Shown here piece after piece: positions 21,963-32,834 of a DNA stretch of 64,000 nt. Under the pieces are notes generated by a model, which saw only the letters and a program-made list of their open reading frames with translations, was not told the DNA's origin and searched no databases. Numbering within the stretch: position 1 is the first letter of the stretch; each line of letters starts with the position of its first letter. The DNA comes from Zygnema circumcarinatum. Taxonomy: Eukaryota; Streptophyta; Zygnematophyceae; Zygnematales; Zygnemataceae. Position numbers and translations under genes: made by a program. Where the stretch lies: the NCBI GenBank assembly GCA_037447605.1, contig CM074804.1:5794162-5858161 (forward strand). Direction: 5' to 3'.

Positions 21963-24900
21963 ATGTGGCGGCTGAGACCGCATCAGGCAGGCAGGGAGCA
22001 GGGACCACTGGAAGGGAAAACGGTTGAAGTTGGGAAATTGAAACTGCATGTGAACAAGACTATCGCACAGGGAGGGTTCTCTTTCGTGTACTTGACGAAA
22101 TGCGCGCAGTCAGGGAAGTTATATGCGCTGAAGCATGTGAGGTGTAATGACGAGGAGGGAGCTGAATTGATGAAGAAGGAGGTTGGAGTTATGCTGGGCT
22201 TGCGCGGCCATCCAAATGTAGTCACCCTCCATGCGCATAGCAAGGTGGAAGCGGGAGCGTGGACTGAGTTTTTCCTGGCAATGGATTACTGTGAGAAGAC
22301 TCTGGTGAATGTGATCGACAGCAGGGGGCAGACGTTTTATGACGAGAAGCAGCTTCTTCTTGTCTTCCGTGATGTATGCACCGGCGTCTACATAATGCAC
22401 TCCCGCTCTCCGCCTGTTGCCCACAGGTGGTGTATCTTGCCATGATATATAGACCCACTCAACTATAAAGAACCATTGCATTAAGAACAGCTTGTATTTC
22501 GGTGATTTGGCATACGTGACGGGTAAGTCAACCTTGCAATGCCGCTGTTGCTATGCCTCCCTTGTCATGTGCAAACTACCTGCTGCTTACTTTTATACTT
22601 TTGCATTCTACGGAAGAAGGAAGAAGCCTCATTATGCGTCCGGGAGTTTGGCTTAAAATCTGTCAGTGTCTACTAGTTATCTGAAGTTTTGGTTAATCCC
22701 ATCTTGTCCACAACAACGTGCTGAGAAACTTACTTGTCTTTACTCTTCTGGGCCATCGCCAAGTAAAAAAATTTCATTTTCATCTAAAGTGGGAGCTGTG
22801 CTTGTTTGATGGATCAGGGATTTGAAAGCAGAAAATGTGCTTCTCGGGGGTGACGGCCATTGGAAGCTTTGTGACTTCGGCAGCGTCTCAACTACTCACC
22901 GGCGTTTTGAGCGGGCAGAGGAGATGGGACCGGAGGAAGACATCATCCGGAAACACACCACTCCAGCATACCGCGCTCCAGAGGTGCACTCGATTGAACC
23001 GACACACTGATGAGTGAAAGTGTTTGTCGAACCTCGACATTCTCACGGTCACTGACGTAGTGCAGAGCCTCTCCCTCTCCCTCGCCCTCGCCCTCTCCCA
23101 CTCCCGCTCCCGCTCCTGCTCCCTCTCCCTCTCCCTCTCCCCCCCCTCCTCGCCCTCGCCCTCGCCCTCGCCATCTCCCTCTCCCTCTCCCTCTCCCTCT
23201 CCCTCTCNNNNNNNNNNGTCCCCCCTCCCCCCTCCCCCGTCCCTCTCCCTCTCCCTCTCCCTTCCTCCATCTCCTCCCCTCCCTTATACTAGCTCCTGTC
23301 GCTTCCCTCACCTTCGCCCTTTTCCTCTCCCTCTCATGTTCTCTTCGCTATTTCCACTCCCTTTCTCTGCTTCTCTCCCTCCAGTTCCTTGCGACTCGTC
23401 TTTGGTCACTGTTACATCGCTGGGAGGCGTCATTAATGTGAGAAGAGGTTCGCATAGAGTGATCGGTTATGGACAGATTTTTTTGAGGTTTAATTCCGTC
23501 TGAGCATTCTCAAGGCTTTTCAGGAATGGTGTTGTTTGCAACCTTTCCTTCACATCTGCAGAAAGCAGGATATCCGTGTTGAAGCTTTTGAAGACATTGT
23601 ATTGTGCTGGCTCTTGAATGGGACTCCAGATGTGGGACCTCTACTCGAGAGACCTTATCAACGAAAAGGTTGATATTTGGGTGAGTCCTTATCTCTATCT
23701 TTTGCTCCTTTTTCCCAGTCAAGCTTCAGCTCTGGCAACCCTTTGATATTTGTGCCCATTCACCTGCAAATATCTGAAAGTATGTTTGAGGGGCACAGTC
23801 CAAGCAGAGACGTGTGTATCCTGTTCATCATTCTGCCTGTTGTCACATGGAGCATGGACATTTTTTTCAGCTTCAAGTACAAAAGTTCTGGCAATGAACT
23901 ACAAAACCTTGAAGGCAGCAACCTGATTGAGATGTTTTATTGGCATGTCTGCGGCAGGCCCTGGGGTGCTTGTTGTACAAGTTGGCTTATTTCAAGCCAT
24001 GCTTTGATGGCGATTCCAAGCTGCAGATCTTGAATGGCAACTACCGTATTCCAGAAGCCCCTCAATACAGCTCCAAACTTATCGAGCTGATTCGCAGAAT
24101 GCTTACAACTAATCCGGAAAAAAGGCCTGATATTGCGCAGGTTTGTCATTCTATCAAGTCCGTATTATCTCCTTCCTTCCTCTGATCTTCAAGTCTCTTT
24201 TACTGAGAAGAAGGATCGTTTACAAAGGCATGCGAAGACGGAGATTCTTGACGAGCGCTGTGGCATAGGGCGGTCTAGTTGCTTGCGAGGCTTCCACTTA
24301 AAATGCCACCCTGAGCCACACCTCTCTTTATGAGTTTAAGCACAGCGAAGAGCGTTGTCTCCTGAATCTCCTCCTTGTTACCCCTCGCGTTGGTGTCTCA
24401 CCCCCCTCCCACCCAATGCCATGGCAGGTGTTGAGTGATGTAAACAACCTCCTTCCTGGAAACGCGAGGAAGCCGCTGCCAGAGAAGCTGCCGCGCGCCA
24501 ATGAGGCTGCTCGCGACTCAGGTGAGCTGCTCTGAATTCCCTTTTGCCACCTGCTTTTCCACGTGAGCTTTCTGTGAAGTCATTATCTGCAAGTCATTGA
24601 AACAGGCGTTGAATTGAATTTGTCAACTGCAGCTCCCTTAGATTTCCCCCTCTTCCTTCGTCACCCACCCTTCCTTCCCCCACTTTGTGATGTGCGCTTC
24701 ACTCCCTGACTGTGTGCAGGAACAGAGCCTCAGCAGGCCGCTCCTCTAAAGCCATCCGAGCCGCGTACCGCGGCTGACCAGAGCTCTCCCGTACGGACTG
24801 CTCGGAAGGCCCCTCCCACTTCCACCCCCCCCTCTCCCCCCCTCACAGGCAGCGGCTCGTTCTGGTCCATGGACTATGCGAAGCAGCCGCGGGCGGAGAA

Positions 24901-25993
24901 GAGTCGGGGCTCTATCTCGGCCTCCCCGCAGAAGCAGCCGACTTTGGAGCGTACATTGAGTGGCGGGCCACTGGACGGAAGTGAGTTGCAGCAAGGAAGG
25001 ACAAGTAGTGGGAGCTTGCCTGGGCCGAACTCACAAATACGCACAGCATCGCAAATGAGTGGAGCAGACGACGTTCAGAAAGCCGCTCTGAGAGAGGACG
25101 TTGCCCCAGATTTTGTCAGTGGAGGTCGGGTGGACTCAGATTACAATCGGGGCACCGTCACAAGAAGTCTGAGTGAAGACACGCTGGTGGAAATGATGGG
25201 TCAGTGTGCAAGCCTATACAGCCCTTCAGAGGAAGACAGTTCTGCTCAGGGTGGAGGGAGTGAATCCGGTTTAAAAGAGCAAGTGAAAAAGCTGCGGGAA
25301 GAAAAAGCAGATCTTGTTGCAAAGTGTGAAAAATTAGCAGGCATGGTGAGGAAGCAGCGGCGCGAGATTCAAGAGCTGAGAACAGCCTTGGCTGCCGGGA
25401 ATGATGACTCCGCTGCTGAACCGGGCTCTCCCCTCATAGATTTAGAGAGAGCAGGAGCAGGCGCAGCGAGCCCAAGCGACGCGGACAGAATTAGAAGCAG
25501 GTCTCCGAGCGTGCGCAGTCCCGAAACCACTGGTGAAAAGCCATCTTCGGTGGTGCACCCCGCGGGTACACCACCATCCATCACGTTGGCAAAGCAGCAG
25601 TCATTCGCGTTCGCTTCCCCGGCTGCTTCAGGTTCTTCAGGGGCACGGCCAAGCAACGGCAAGCAGCCATTGACAGAGGCTGCATCGCTTGGAGCTTGGC
25701 GGGCCTTTGACGAGCCTGAAGTGGAGACTCCAAAGATGCCCGCAGCTAATAGTAGCCGCGTGGCTGCTGGCCAGCAAGGGGTTGGTGGTAGCCAGCAGGT
25801 GGACTGGGCAGCGTTTGAGTCCATGGCGCCAAGTGGGAGTTCAACCTCCAACAACGCTAACGGTGCTCCTCACGCAAGCGCATCTGGTTCAGCATTTGGC
25901 GCCTCACCTCAGTGGGAGGCCCCTTATGGGAAAGACGGGAAAGGAAAAAGTGGTTCACGCAGCAGCCAGCCTGCAGGATGGGCCGGCTTTTAG
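21963..25993 (+). CDS. NAK/AAK1-family serine/threonine protein kinase
   Basis: By family (AAK1, GAK, yeast Ark1/Prk1) it phosphorylates clathrin adaptors at the plasma membrane or endosomes. Six exons: 21963-22426, 22818-22983, 23630-23680, 23958-24140, 24428-24521, 24720-25993; phases close, 743 residues. The kinase domain is complete: glycine loop AQGGFSFVYL, lysine in YALKHVRC, HRDLKAENVLL (split by an intron after HR), LCDFGSVS, AYRAPE, VDIW, ALGCLLYKLAYFKPCF, MLTTNPEKRPDI. After it, VNNLLPGNARKPLP leads into a long serine/proline-rich tail.  One coiled coil (KEQVKKLREEKADLVAKCEK...) spans about 25280-25390. Three WxxF tripeptide-spaced motifs end the protein (WRAF, WAAF, WAGF then stop). 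An assembly gap lies in the second intron, not in coding sequence. Confidence 0.92.
23067..23270 (+). repeat. CCCTCT/CGCCCT microsatellite with a 10-base assembly gap
   Basis: Pyrimidine hexamer repeats in a kinase intron, interrupted by Ns at 23208-23217. The true length is unknown. Confidence 0.9.
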
Positions 25994-26373
25994 GAGACTC
26001 AAGTAGTTTGGACAGAGTCGTGATTTCCGTTTCCTGATTGGCGATTAGAATGAATCGTTCAGCCCGGTCCTACGCAATGATTTCTCGAGTCACGTATATA
26101 TTCTTCTTTGTCAAGCCTATTTTAGCATTTTAGGCTATGGCCCTTCACGTGGGGACGGACACTGGTGTTCGGAAACGGTTCAAAAAATGTTTGCAATCTT
26201 GGCGGTGTGATCGCGGAAGTAACGAGAGCCATGCTGCGAAGTTTCCATGTTCAATTGGGTCGGGTTGGCTGTTCCTCCTGAATTTGTAAAATATTTTGCG
26301 TCTTCTAGTCAAGCTCTACTCGCAGGGAGGGGGCGATGGTGGCGAGCATCGTCTATGCATCGCTCATGATCAG

Positions 26374-26943
26374 ACATTTCAGACATCAGGCCTTCGGGAC
26401 TCCATCTGGAACCATGCTTACCGCGTTGCTTCAGTCAGAGCACACATCCTCTTGCCAGACAGAATCCGTATAATGCAAAGACCCGCATAGAACACAGAGG
26501 GGGAGCAGTCCCTCTGCATGGCCGATCGCGGTCACGACGAGTTTCTTCCTTCCTCCCTTGGGCCTGCCCTGACGCTGAGTCCTGACTCGCGATGTTAGGT
26601 TTGATGTAGCAGTGGCGTGTGTTACAATTCCAATCAAAATTTCTGAAAGTCAGGACAAGCATTTCAGACATCAGGCCTTCGGGACTCCATCTGGAACCAT
26701 GCTTACCGCGTTGCTTCAGTCAGAGCACACATCCTCTTGCCAGACAGAATCCGTATAATGCAAAGACCCGCATAGAACACAGAGGGGGAGCAGTCCCTCT
26801 GCATGGCCGATCGCGGTCACGACGAGTTTCTTCCTTCCTCCCTTGGGCCTGCCCTGACGCTGAGTCCTGACTCGCGATGTTAGGTTTGATGTAGCAGTGG
26901 CGTGTGTTACAATTCCAATCAAAAATTCTGAAAGTCAGGACAA
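26374..26943 (+). repeat. Tandem duplication, unit 285 bp
   Basis: Copy 1 starts near 26375 and copy 2 near 26660; both run to TCTGAAAGTCAGGACAAG. The only difference I see is one A/T in an A-rich run near the end (CAAAATTTCTG against CAAAAATTCTG), so the duplication is recent. Confidence 0.9.
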
Positions 26944-26944
26944 G

Positions 26945-27050
26945 GGGGAAATTTTCATTGAACTCGCGATGGCGAAGCCATCAAATGTACATGGACAAAG
27001 GCAAAATGTGGAACCACGAAGGACTGGTCACAAAGGACCGAAACAATAAA
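26945..27050 (-). repeat. Dispersed palindromic repeat, copy 4
   Basis: On the minus strand: CTTTGTGACCAGTCCTTCGT, GGTTCCACATTTTGCC, then TTTGTCCATGTACATTTGAT and GGCTTCGCCATCGCGAGTTC. It shares about 100 bp with copy 5 at 37.6 kb, so the repeat unit is longer than its palindromic core. It lies against the end of the 285 bp duplication. Confidence 0.85.
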
Positions 27051-27122
27051 ACGAAGCTAAGAGCGGAAAACTACGCCTAGGCAGGAGTCAGGCCGTTTAT
27101 AGAACACTTTCAGAACTGCCGT

Positions 27123-27400
27123 ATGGTTGTACGGCTCCAGTCGCGACGCCAACCTTGCACAGTTCGGACCAGTGGATCGGCAACCATTGGACAACCATTG
27201 GATGGCAATGGTTGGACGTCTACTGGACGTCTTCCAAACCAGTCGACTGGTTGTGAACCAGTGGCATCCACTGATTCCGAACCAGTCGAATGGTTGTTTC
27301 GATCCGGCGGCACTGGTTGGCAACCAGTCGAATGGTTATATCCATTAAATCAAATGGTTGGCAACCATTAAATCACTAGTTGTCAACGGTTGGCAACCCA
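27123..27400. repeat. Cluster of short palindromes of the type ACCAGTCGANTGGT
   Basis: At least eight related half-sites and full palindromes, for example ACCAGTCGACTGGTTGTG, ACCAGTCGAATGGTTGTT, CAACCATTGGACAACCATTG, and TGGTTGGCAACCA repeated. No ORF is conserved across it. Confidence 0.75.
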
Positions 27401-27499
27401 CCAAAAAACACATACGACCCATTTTTGAGCCCCTACATCTCCCTACACGTTTGACTTACAGTAAACTATTAGTTTCCTCTTTTTGAAGTACTCACGGAA

Positions 27500-27546
27500 C
27501 CCTAAGCCTAGCCTGAACCCTAAGCCTAGCCTGAACCCTAAATCTG
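27500..27546 (+). repeat. 18 bp minisatellite containing CCCTAA
   Basis: AACCCTAAGCCTAGCCTG is repeated two and a half times, ending in AACCCTAAATC. CCCTAA is the plant telomere word, but the unit here is 18 bp. Confidence 0.75.
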
Positions 27547-27969
27547 GACTCCTGCTCCTCCTCGCAATTCTGACTGCTCTCACAAAGCGCGCACTCATGC
27601 GCTCTATGGTGACAAAACAAAACAAAACAAAATAAATTCAGCAGAGCATGTCCATCCACCCAAGAGAAGAAAATGAGCACAGAAAACACACACATCGCAG
27701 TATTCGCATTTTCAGATGATCACATACAGTTGAAAAAAATTCATATCAAAAATGTCAGAGCGTGCAGTTTTGCTGAAAATAAAAAGACTGCCAAAAGCAG
27801 TGGAAGTTTCAAAAAGAAAATAACGAAGCATTTCAAAATTACGAAGGAACGAATTTACGAATTACATATGAAATGAAGTTACAGCTTCAAGACTGAGCCT
27901 TCAACTCCAACCCTTAGACTCTACCACACTTTTAAACTCTTAAATGAATACCCCCAACCTTCCTTACCC

Positions 27970-28160
27970 ACCCTCCCTCTCTCTCTCTCTATCCTCTTTT
28001 TCTCACTCCATCCCTCTCTCTCTCATTCCCTCCCTCCTTCCCTATCTCCCTCCCTCCCTCCTCCAATATCTGCCTGCTTGTTTGCTTGCTTGTTTGCCCG
28101 CCTTCTTGCTTGCGTGTCTCCCTCCCTCCTTCCTTTCCTCCTACCTCCCTGCCTCCGTCA
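27970..28160 (+). repeat. CT-rich low-complexity tract
   Basis: (CT)n and (CCCT)n runs mixed with TTGCTTGC repeats. Confidence 0.85.
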
Positions 28161-28570
28161 AGGGGTAAGGCCCCTTGATCATGGTACCTTCGGGAGTGTC
28201 GGATTTGAGAATTATGAGTTAAAGTGACATTGTCTTGATTTGAGAAAGGAGGCGTCATGTGGTGATCTCCAGAATGAGAATGTGCTGATGAAATTCTGAT
28301 GGAGTTGGAGTGAGATTATCCGAGGAATGAGGAGAAGGATGCTGGCGAGTTGAGAGAGAGAGAGAGAGGAGCAGAACTGCATACGGAACTGCAGCAGGGA
28401 CATGGAGGTTCAGATGATAGCAAAGCGAGATCAAGGACGGAGATCGAGTGGTTCCCGTGGCAGCGAAGGTCCACAAGGCCCCCAATCGCTTCTGCAGCGC
28501 AGGACTTTGAATGATTTGGAAAAAATCCAAAGCCTTGAACCTTCAAGGCGGAGGAGGAGAAAACATTTTG

Positions 28571-31500
28571 TCATTGTGGTTGAAGAGCCGGATGACCCCC
28601 CTGCCCACGACCCCCAGTGGTGCTCTTCCTTCGAATCGCAGCCTCCTCAAATTCAACCTTCGCTTTGAGCACCTCCAGCGCTGCAGCATTCAACATAGCA
28701 TTCAACGGAGTTAGAGGGCCCCATCAAACACTACTCTACATTCCATGAAAAAAGTCCCTCGTGCACAATTTTTCTTTCAGCTCTCGACATGAAAGCCTAA
28801 ATGTTGCTTAGCATATGCATTCAACGACATGCCTCAAGCTTCTTCATAAACTAGTGAAACATGAAGGCATTGTGCGTCCCTACTGCGACTCCATATATAT
28901 CATCGATGAAAAATTGCGTCGGGAGCCTGGCTAAGTAACTTCGTTTTTCTCCGTATCCGAAAAAAAAGCCCATCAACTTATCCCTAGCGCTTGGCATCTA
29001 GCTGCGTACTGACATGGAACCCCTTCTCCCCAGAGTTAGCTGCACAAAACCAGAGACTTACCCGCTTTGTACCGTGGCACAAGCTGCTCTATTTTTGGCG
29101 CATCTATGCGCCGATTTCGACAGAATCGGTTATCTGCCTTCCTCAGCAGACCTTTAAAATGCCGCACCTGCCAACACCAGCAGCATAGCCATAAACACGA
29201 GCAAGGCATTTTAGCATCCGACAACACCGCCTTCACTTCCTATCCAATCAGCAGCCGCCTGTCCTTCACCAGCCCCCCCCCCCCCCCTCACCTCCTCCTT
29301 CCGCATGATGGCGAAGGCGCGGCCCGGGCGGCCGGCCCGGGCGGTTCGCCCCACGCGGTGCACATACGTCTTGGCGTACACCGGCACGTCGTAGCTCACC
29401 ACGTTGCCCACGTTCTCCACATCCATGCCACGTGTCATCGCATCAGAGGCCACAAGAACCTGAGCTTTCCCTGACCGGAATTCCTCCAAGCTAGAACTGC
29501 CTCCCCAGATCAAGTTCGCCACAACCACCCCCAACAGTATGAGGCGTGTGTTTTCCAAAGACTTTCAAAACCTGCACTTTCCTAGACATATTAAAGCACT
29601 TGCCTACTGAAGCTAGAAATAGATTCCTTTTCCTTTTCTTTTTTTATAAGCACCCCATTTTGAGAACCTAACGATAGCGTATCCCGGGATGAAAGGGACA
29701 GTTCCAAAGCAGCGAAACCAACCTGCGTGCCCTTTGATGCTGAAGGCTGGAATACTCCACAACATGCACTGGAAGCCCCTCAAATGCCGACAGAAGGAGG
29801 AAGAGGCGGTGTGTGGCCTCTATCGAGGCAGTGAAAACGATCGTTGACTGTTCCTGAAGCTCCTCCAGTAGGGCAATGAGGTAAAGGGGCTTTTCTCCAG
29901 GCTCACAAACCTGCGATAGGCCCATCAAAATTCTTAAGTCAGCTGCTGTGCTTTAGTGAACAACCGAGTCAGCTTGAAAACATTTGAAGACCCACCAGCT
30001 TAAACTCCTCCAACTGAGGAGGCAATTTGTAGCGGTGGTCGGAAGCGCTGCTTGTTATGTAAAGGGGATGATGAAGAGAGAGGCGGACAATCTTTGCAGG
30101 GTCGCGTGTGAGTGTGGCAGAAAGGGCGATCTTGAGCACCGTTCTGCTCCCAAAGCCACCCTCAAAGGGCTGTGAGTGACGGAGGCAACAGCAAGGAGAA
30201 AACAACCGGCGTCATACTTGTCAGGAAAAATTCACCTTGGAAACGACGGACAAGGTTGCAATACACGGACGACAATCATTCGGAAATGACACAAATGTGG
30301 ATACAAATTGCAGGCAACCATCTGAAACTTGCATTCACTTATTATTGGGAGCATGTCTCCTCGCGAAATAACAATTCTCATTCCATTTGAGGTCAGAAAA
30401 AGCGAGCTTGGTTCCACGCTGTCTACAAGGCCACACACATGAAAGAGCAACTTGGATAAAGCTTCTCACGGGCGCTGCAATGTGCATATATGAGCTGAAT
30501 CCCAATGCGGCTGACCCGATTTGTCGCCCGTGGGTGGACTGCTTATCGCAGTCAGGGCCTTTGGAAGCCAATCCTGGTATGCTTGTCTCAGAAGACGGTC
30601 TGATTCGTCCACAACCTGCAGCACCTAGTCAGCCGCGAGGCGCAACGAGCAGTGCATAGGTGCAGCACTTAAAGAACATACGGAAAGAAAGGTGAGGTGC
30701 CCACAAGATATCGCAGGTACTGAAGAGTGAAACCTCGAGTTTCATTCAGATGATCGATCAGCCGACCCGGAGTTGCCACGAGGATGTCCACTTTGCTTTG
30801 GAATTCCTGTGGACGAACCCCATCTCTGCATGGGCGCCATAACTGACTTCCAATCTTCCCCCCAACGAGCTCCGCTGCCTCCTTTTGCAGCGATGTTTGC
30901 CCGATGGCAAGCCCCACCGCCAGCCCAACAGAGGGAGCAATGGCATCGAACACACGTTTCACCTGTGGCAACACAAATGAATAAGACGAACCGCAATAGA
31001 TTCCTTGACACCTACCCTTTCGTGTTTGTCACCCTTTGCAAAACAAGATACCAGCATAGTCTCACCTGTACTGCAAGGTCCCGAGTTGGCAGAACCACGA
31101 GAGCTCTGAGTTTTTGTACTACTCTTGACGCCAAGCCCTGCACTATAGGGAGGCCATATGCTAATGTCTTGCCGCTGCCAGTTGGGGCGCACACACATAG
31201 GTCTCTTGCTCCCCCGCCCGCCCCAATCACTTCGTTCCAGACAGCCACCTGCACTGGGAAGAGGGTGGCAACTCCTGTGGCCTGAAGAGCAGATTGCAAC
31301 CTGACCTCCATGCCACATCGCAATATGCCAAGGTGAACAACATTCAGTTTTCTGAACGTAATGGACAACCTTTGGCAAGTCTGAATTCTGGACATCAGAA
31401 AGGCAAAAAGGTGCCTCACGGCCCATCAAAGAAAGTAACACTGAGTATTTTTTTAACTTGAATTCGTGAATCCATGATCATTTTCCTAATCGTTCCCAGT

Positions 31501-32681
31501 TTTCTCATCACATACGTCAGGAGCTACTCGACCGCCTGCTCGTCCGGCCAAGTACAACGGTAGCGCGGCCCTTATTGGCATATTCTTCAGCATAAACGTC
31601 TGGATACGCGCAACAATATGTAAGCAGGAGTTGGCTCTGCCACTTCACTTGGAAATATCAATCCCTTAATGGATGTGCGAAACCAACACAAAGGCAGTTT
31701 CTGGTTGTTGGATCGTCCTTGTGTCCGCTCGAATTTTTCTCCCTCTCCCTTCCTCGCTCTTGCCCTCCTCTATCTCCCTTTCTCAATTATCTCCGACTAA
31801 AGTGAGGAGGTAAGCTAGAACACTAGTGAATAGTGAGACGCTGCTTGCCTTCAGGTGAAGAGGAGTGCGCCCTTCTGAACTAATCAAGCTTCTTCGTCAC
31901 CCAAGCTCGCAAGTTGTGTCGCTAGTCATCTCCCTAGCAATCTTATATCACGGATTCAGGAAAAAGCCTCAATCTCTTATTTCTTTTTGCAGGTTACTCC
32001 AATAACCTCCAACATCCAATGACCTTGTTTACTTCCATGAACGACGACATAAACTTGGCTTGAGTTTCATCAGCTCCCGTGATGGAAAATGTCATTTGTA
32101 AAGAGAAATTTCTCTCGGCATGTAAATAAAATCAGCCAACAACAGATTGTGATTCAATTCCGAACCAAAACCTATTCATCTCACCTTATGTCCATGCCAG
32201 GCACATCTTCAAGTGGAAGAGCAGGTGTGTCGCCGATCTCCACGGGTGATCTCATCCATGGCAAAACTGGGGGAGGTTTTCCAACAGCAGTTTCTGTGGC
32301 CTTTGAAGCCAGATTTTCCTTTTTAGAATCCGCAAGAATGGGGGCAACCATGGCTTGGAGTTGATTAGACTCAATTCTGCCATCAGGGTTCAAATCATCT
32401 TCAACGGACTTAACGCTAACCTCTTCAGTCACAGCCGCCATGGATTCAGTCACTTCCTGCCTCTTTTTCTTTCCCTTCTTCTTCTTGCTCACTCCACTTC
32501 TTTCATCCACATCAAATGCCCCTTCATCTCCATCTTCCTCTGCAACCACTACCCGATCAACCTCGTTATCGCCCACCTGACCTTCCTGCGGGTCTGGATC
32601 ATGCCTCTTTCGTTTCTTTCTCCCTTGTGCGAGAACAACTTGAGTCTCTCCTCGCTTCTGAGCCGCATCCTTCTTTGACAT
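28571..32681 (-). CDS. RH1: DEAD-box RNA helicase RH1 (DDX51/Dbp6 type)
   Basis: Nucleolar ATP-dependent helicase; its yeast and human relatives Dbp6 and DDX51 act in 60S subunit assembly. Exons: 32185-32681, 31066-31300, 30705-30962, 30470-30615, 29996-30169, 29723-29910, 29292-29496, 29062-29167, 28571-28680. All motifs are present in order: LPWMRSPV family signature, LFPVQVAVW, Walker A APTGSGKT, VLPTRDLAVQ, VATPGRLIDHL, motif II as DESD (VVDESDRLL), IALSATLTRDP, TIVFTAS, VASDAMTRGMDV, HRVGRTARAGR. The lysine-rich N-terminus (KKRKRH, KKKKGKKKR) looks nucleolar. The junction between 30470 and 30169 is out of phase by my model, so a small exon there is unplaced. The first intron is 884 bp. 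Confidence 0.9.
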
Positions 32682-32834
32682 GGCTGCCCGCTTCCGAAGT
32701 TCGCTCAAAGGCGCTTTCAATCGCGCGTCTTGTTATCGTTTACCAAACGGCAGCACCAAAAGGTTTGCACTTCGACTGCAGTGGATGTAGGGTTGAAGCT
32801 TCTGCAGGCGAAAAAAGCGAGCGCTTCGTGCAGG
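32682..32834. promoter_or_regulatory. Compact bidirectional promoter, RH1 / BCCIP
   Basis: Only 153 bp separate the two start codons, so both 5' leaders and the promoter must fit or overlap here. No TATA box is evident. The middle is a mixed TCGTTTACC/AAACGG stretch. Confidence 0.7.

Larger units (their letters stand above)
25994..28570. other. Gene-free convergent spacer with repeats
   Basis: 2.6 kb between the kinase and RH1 stop codons. It holds the 285 bp tandem duplication, dispersed repeat copy 4, a cluster of short palindromes, a CCCTAA-containing minisatellite, a CT tract (27.97-28.15 kb) and a GA tract (28.35-28.37 kb). I found no conserved exon. Confidence 0.7.

Noticed and set aside
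26431-26922. Two identical 68-codon ORFs as a duplicated small gene
   Set aside because: They are the same stretch of the 285 bp DNA duplication; no domain and no transcript signal.
22818-32681. Degenerate DESD in place of DEAD in RH1 as an inactivating change
   Set aside because: Motif II is relaxed (DExD) in the DDX51/RH1 subfamily and all other helicase motifs are intact.
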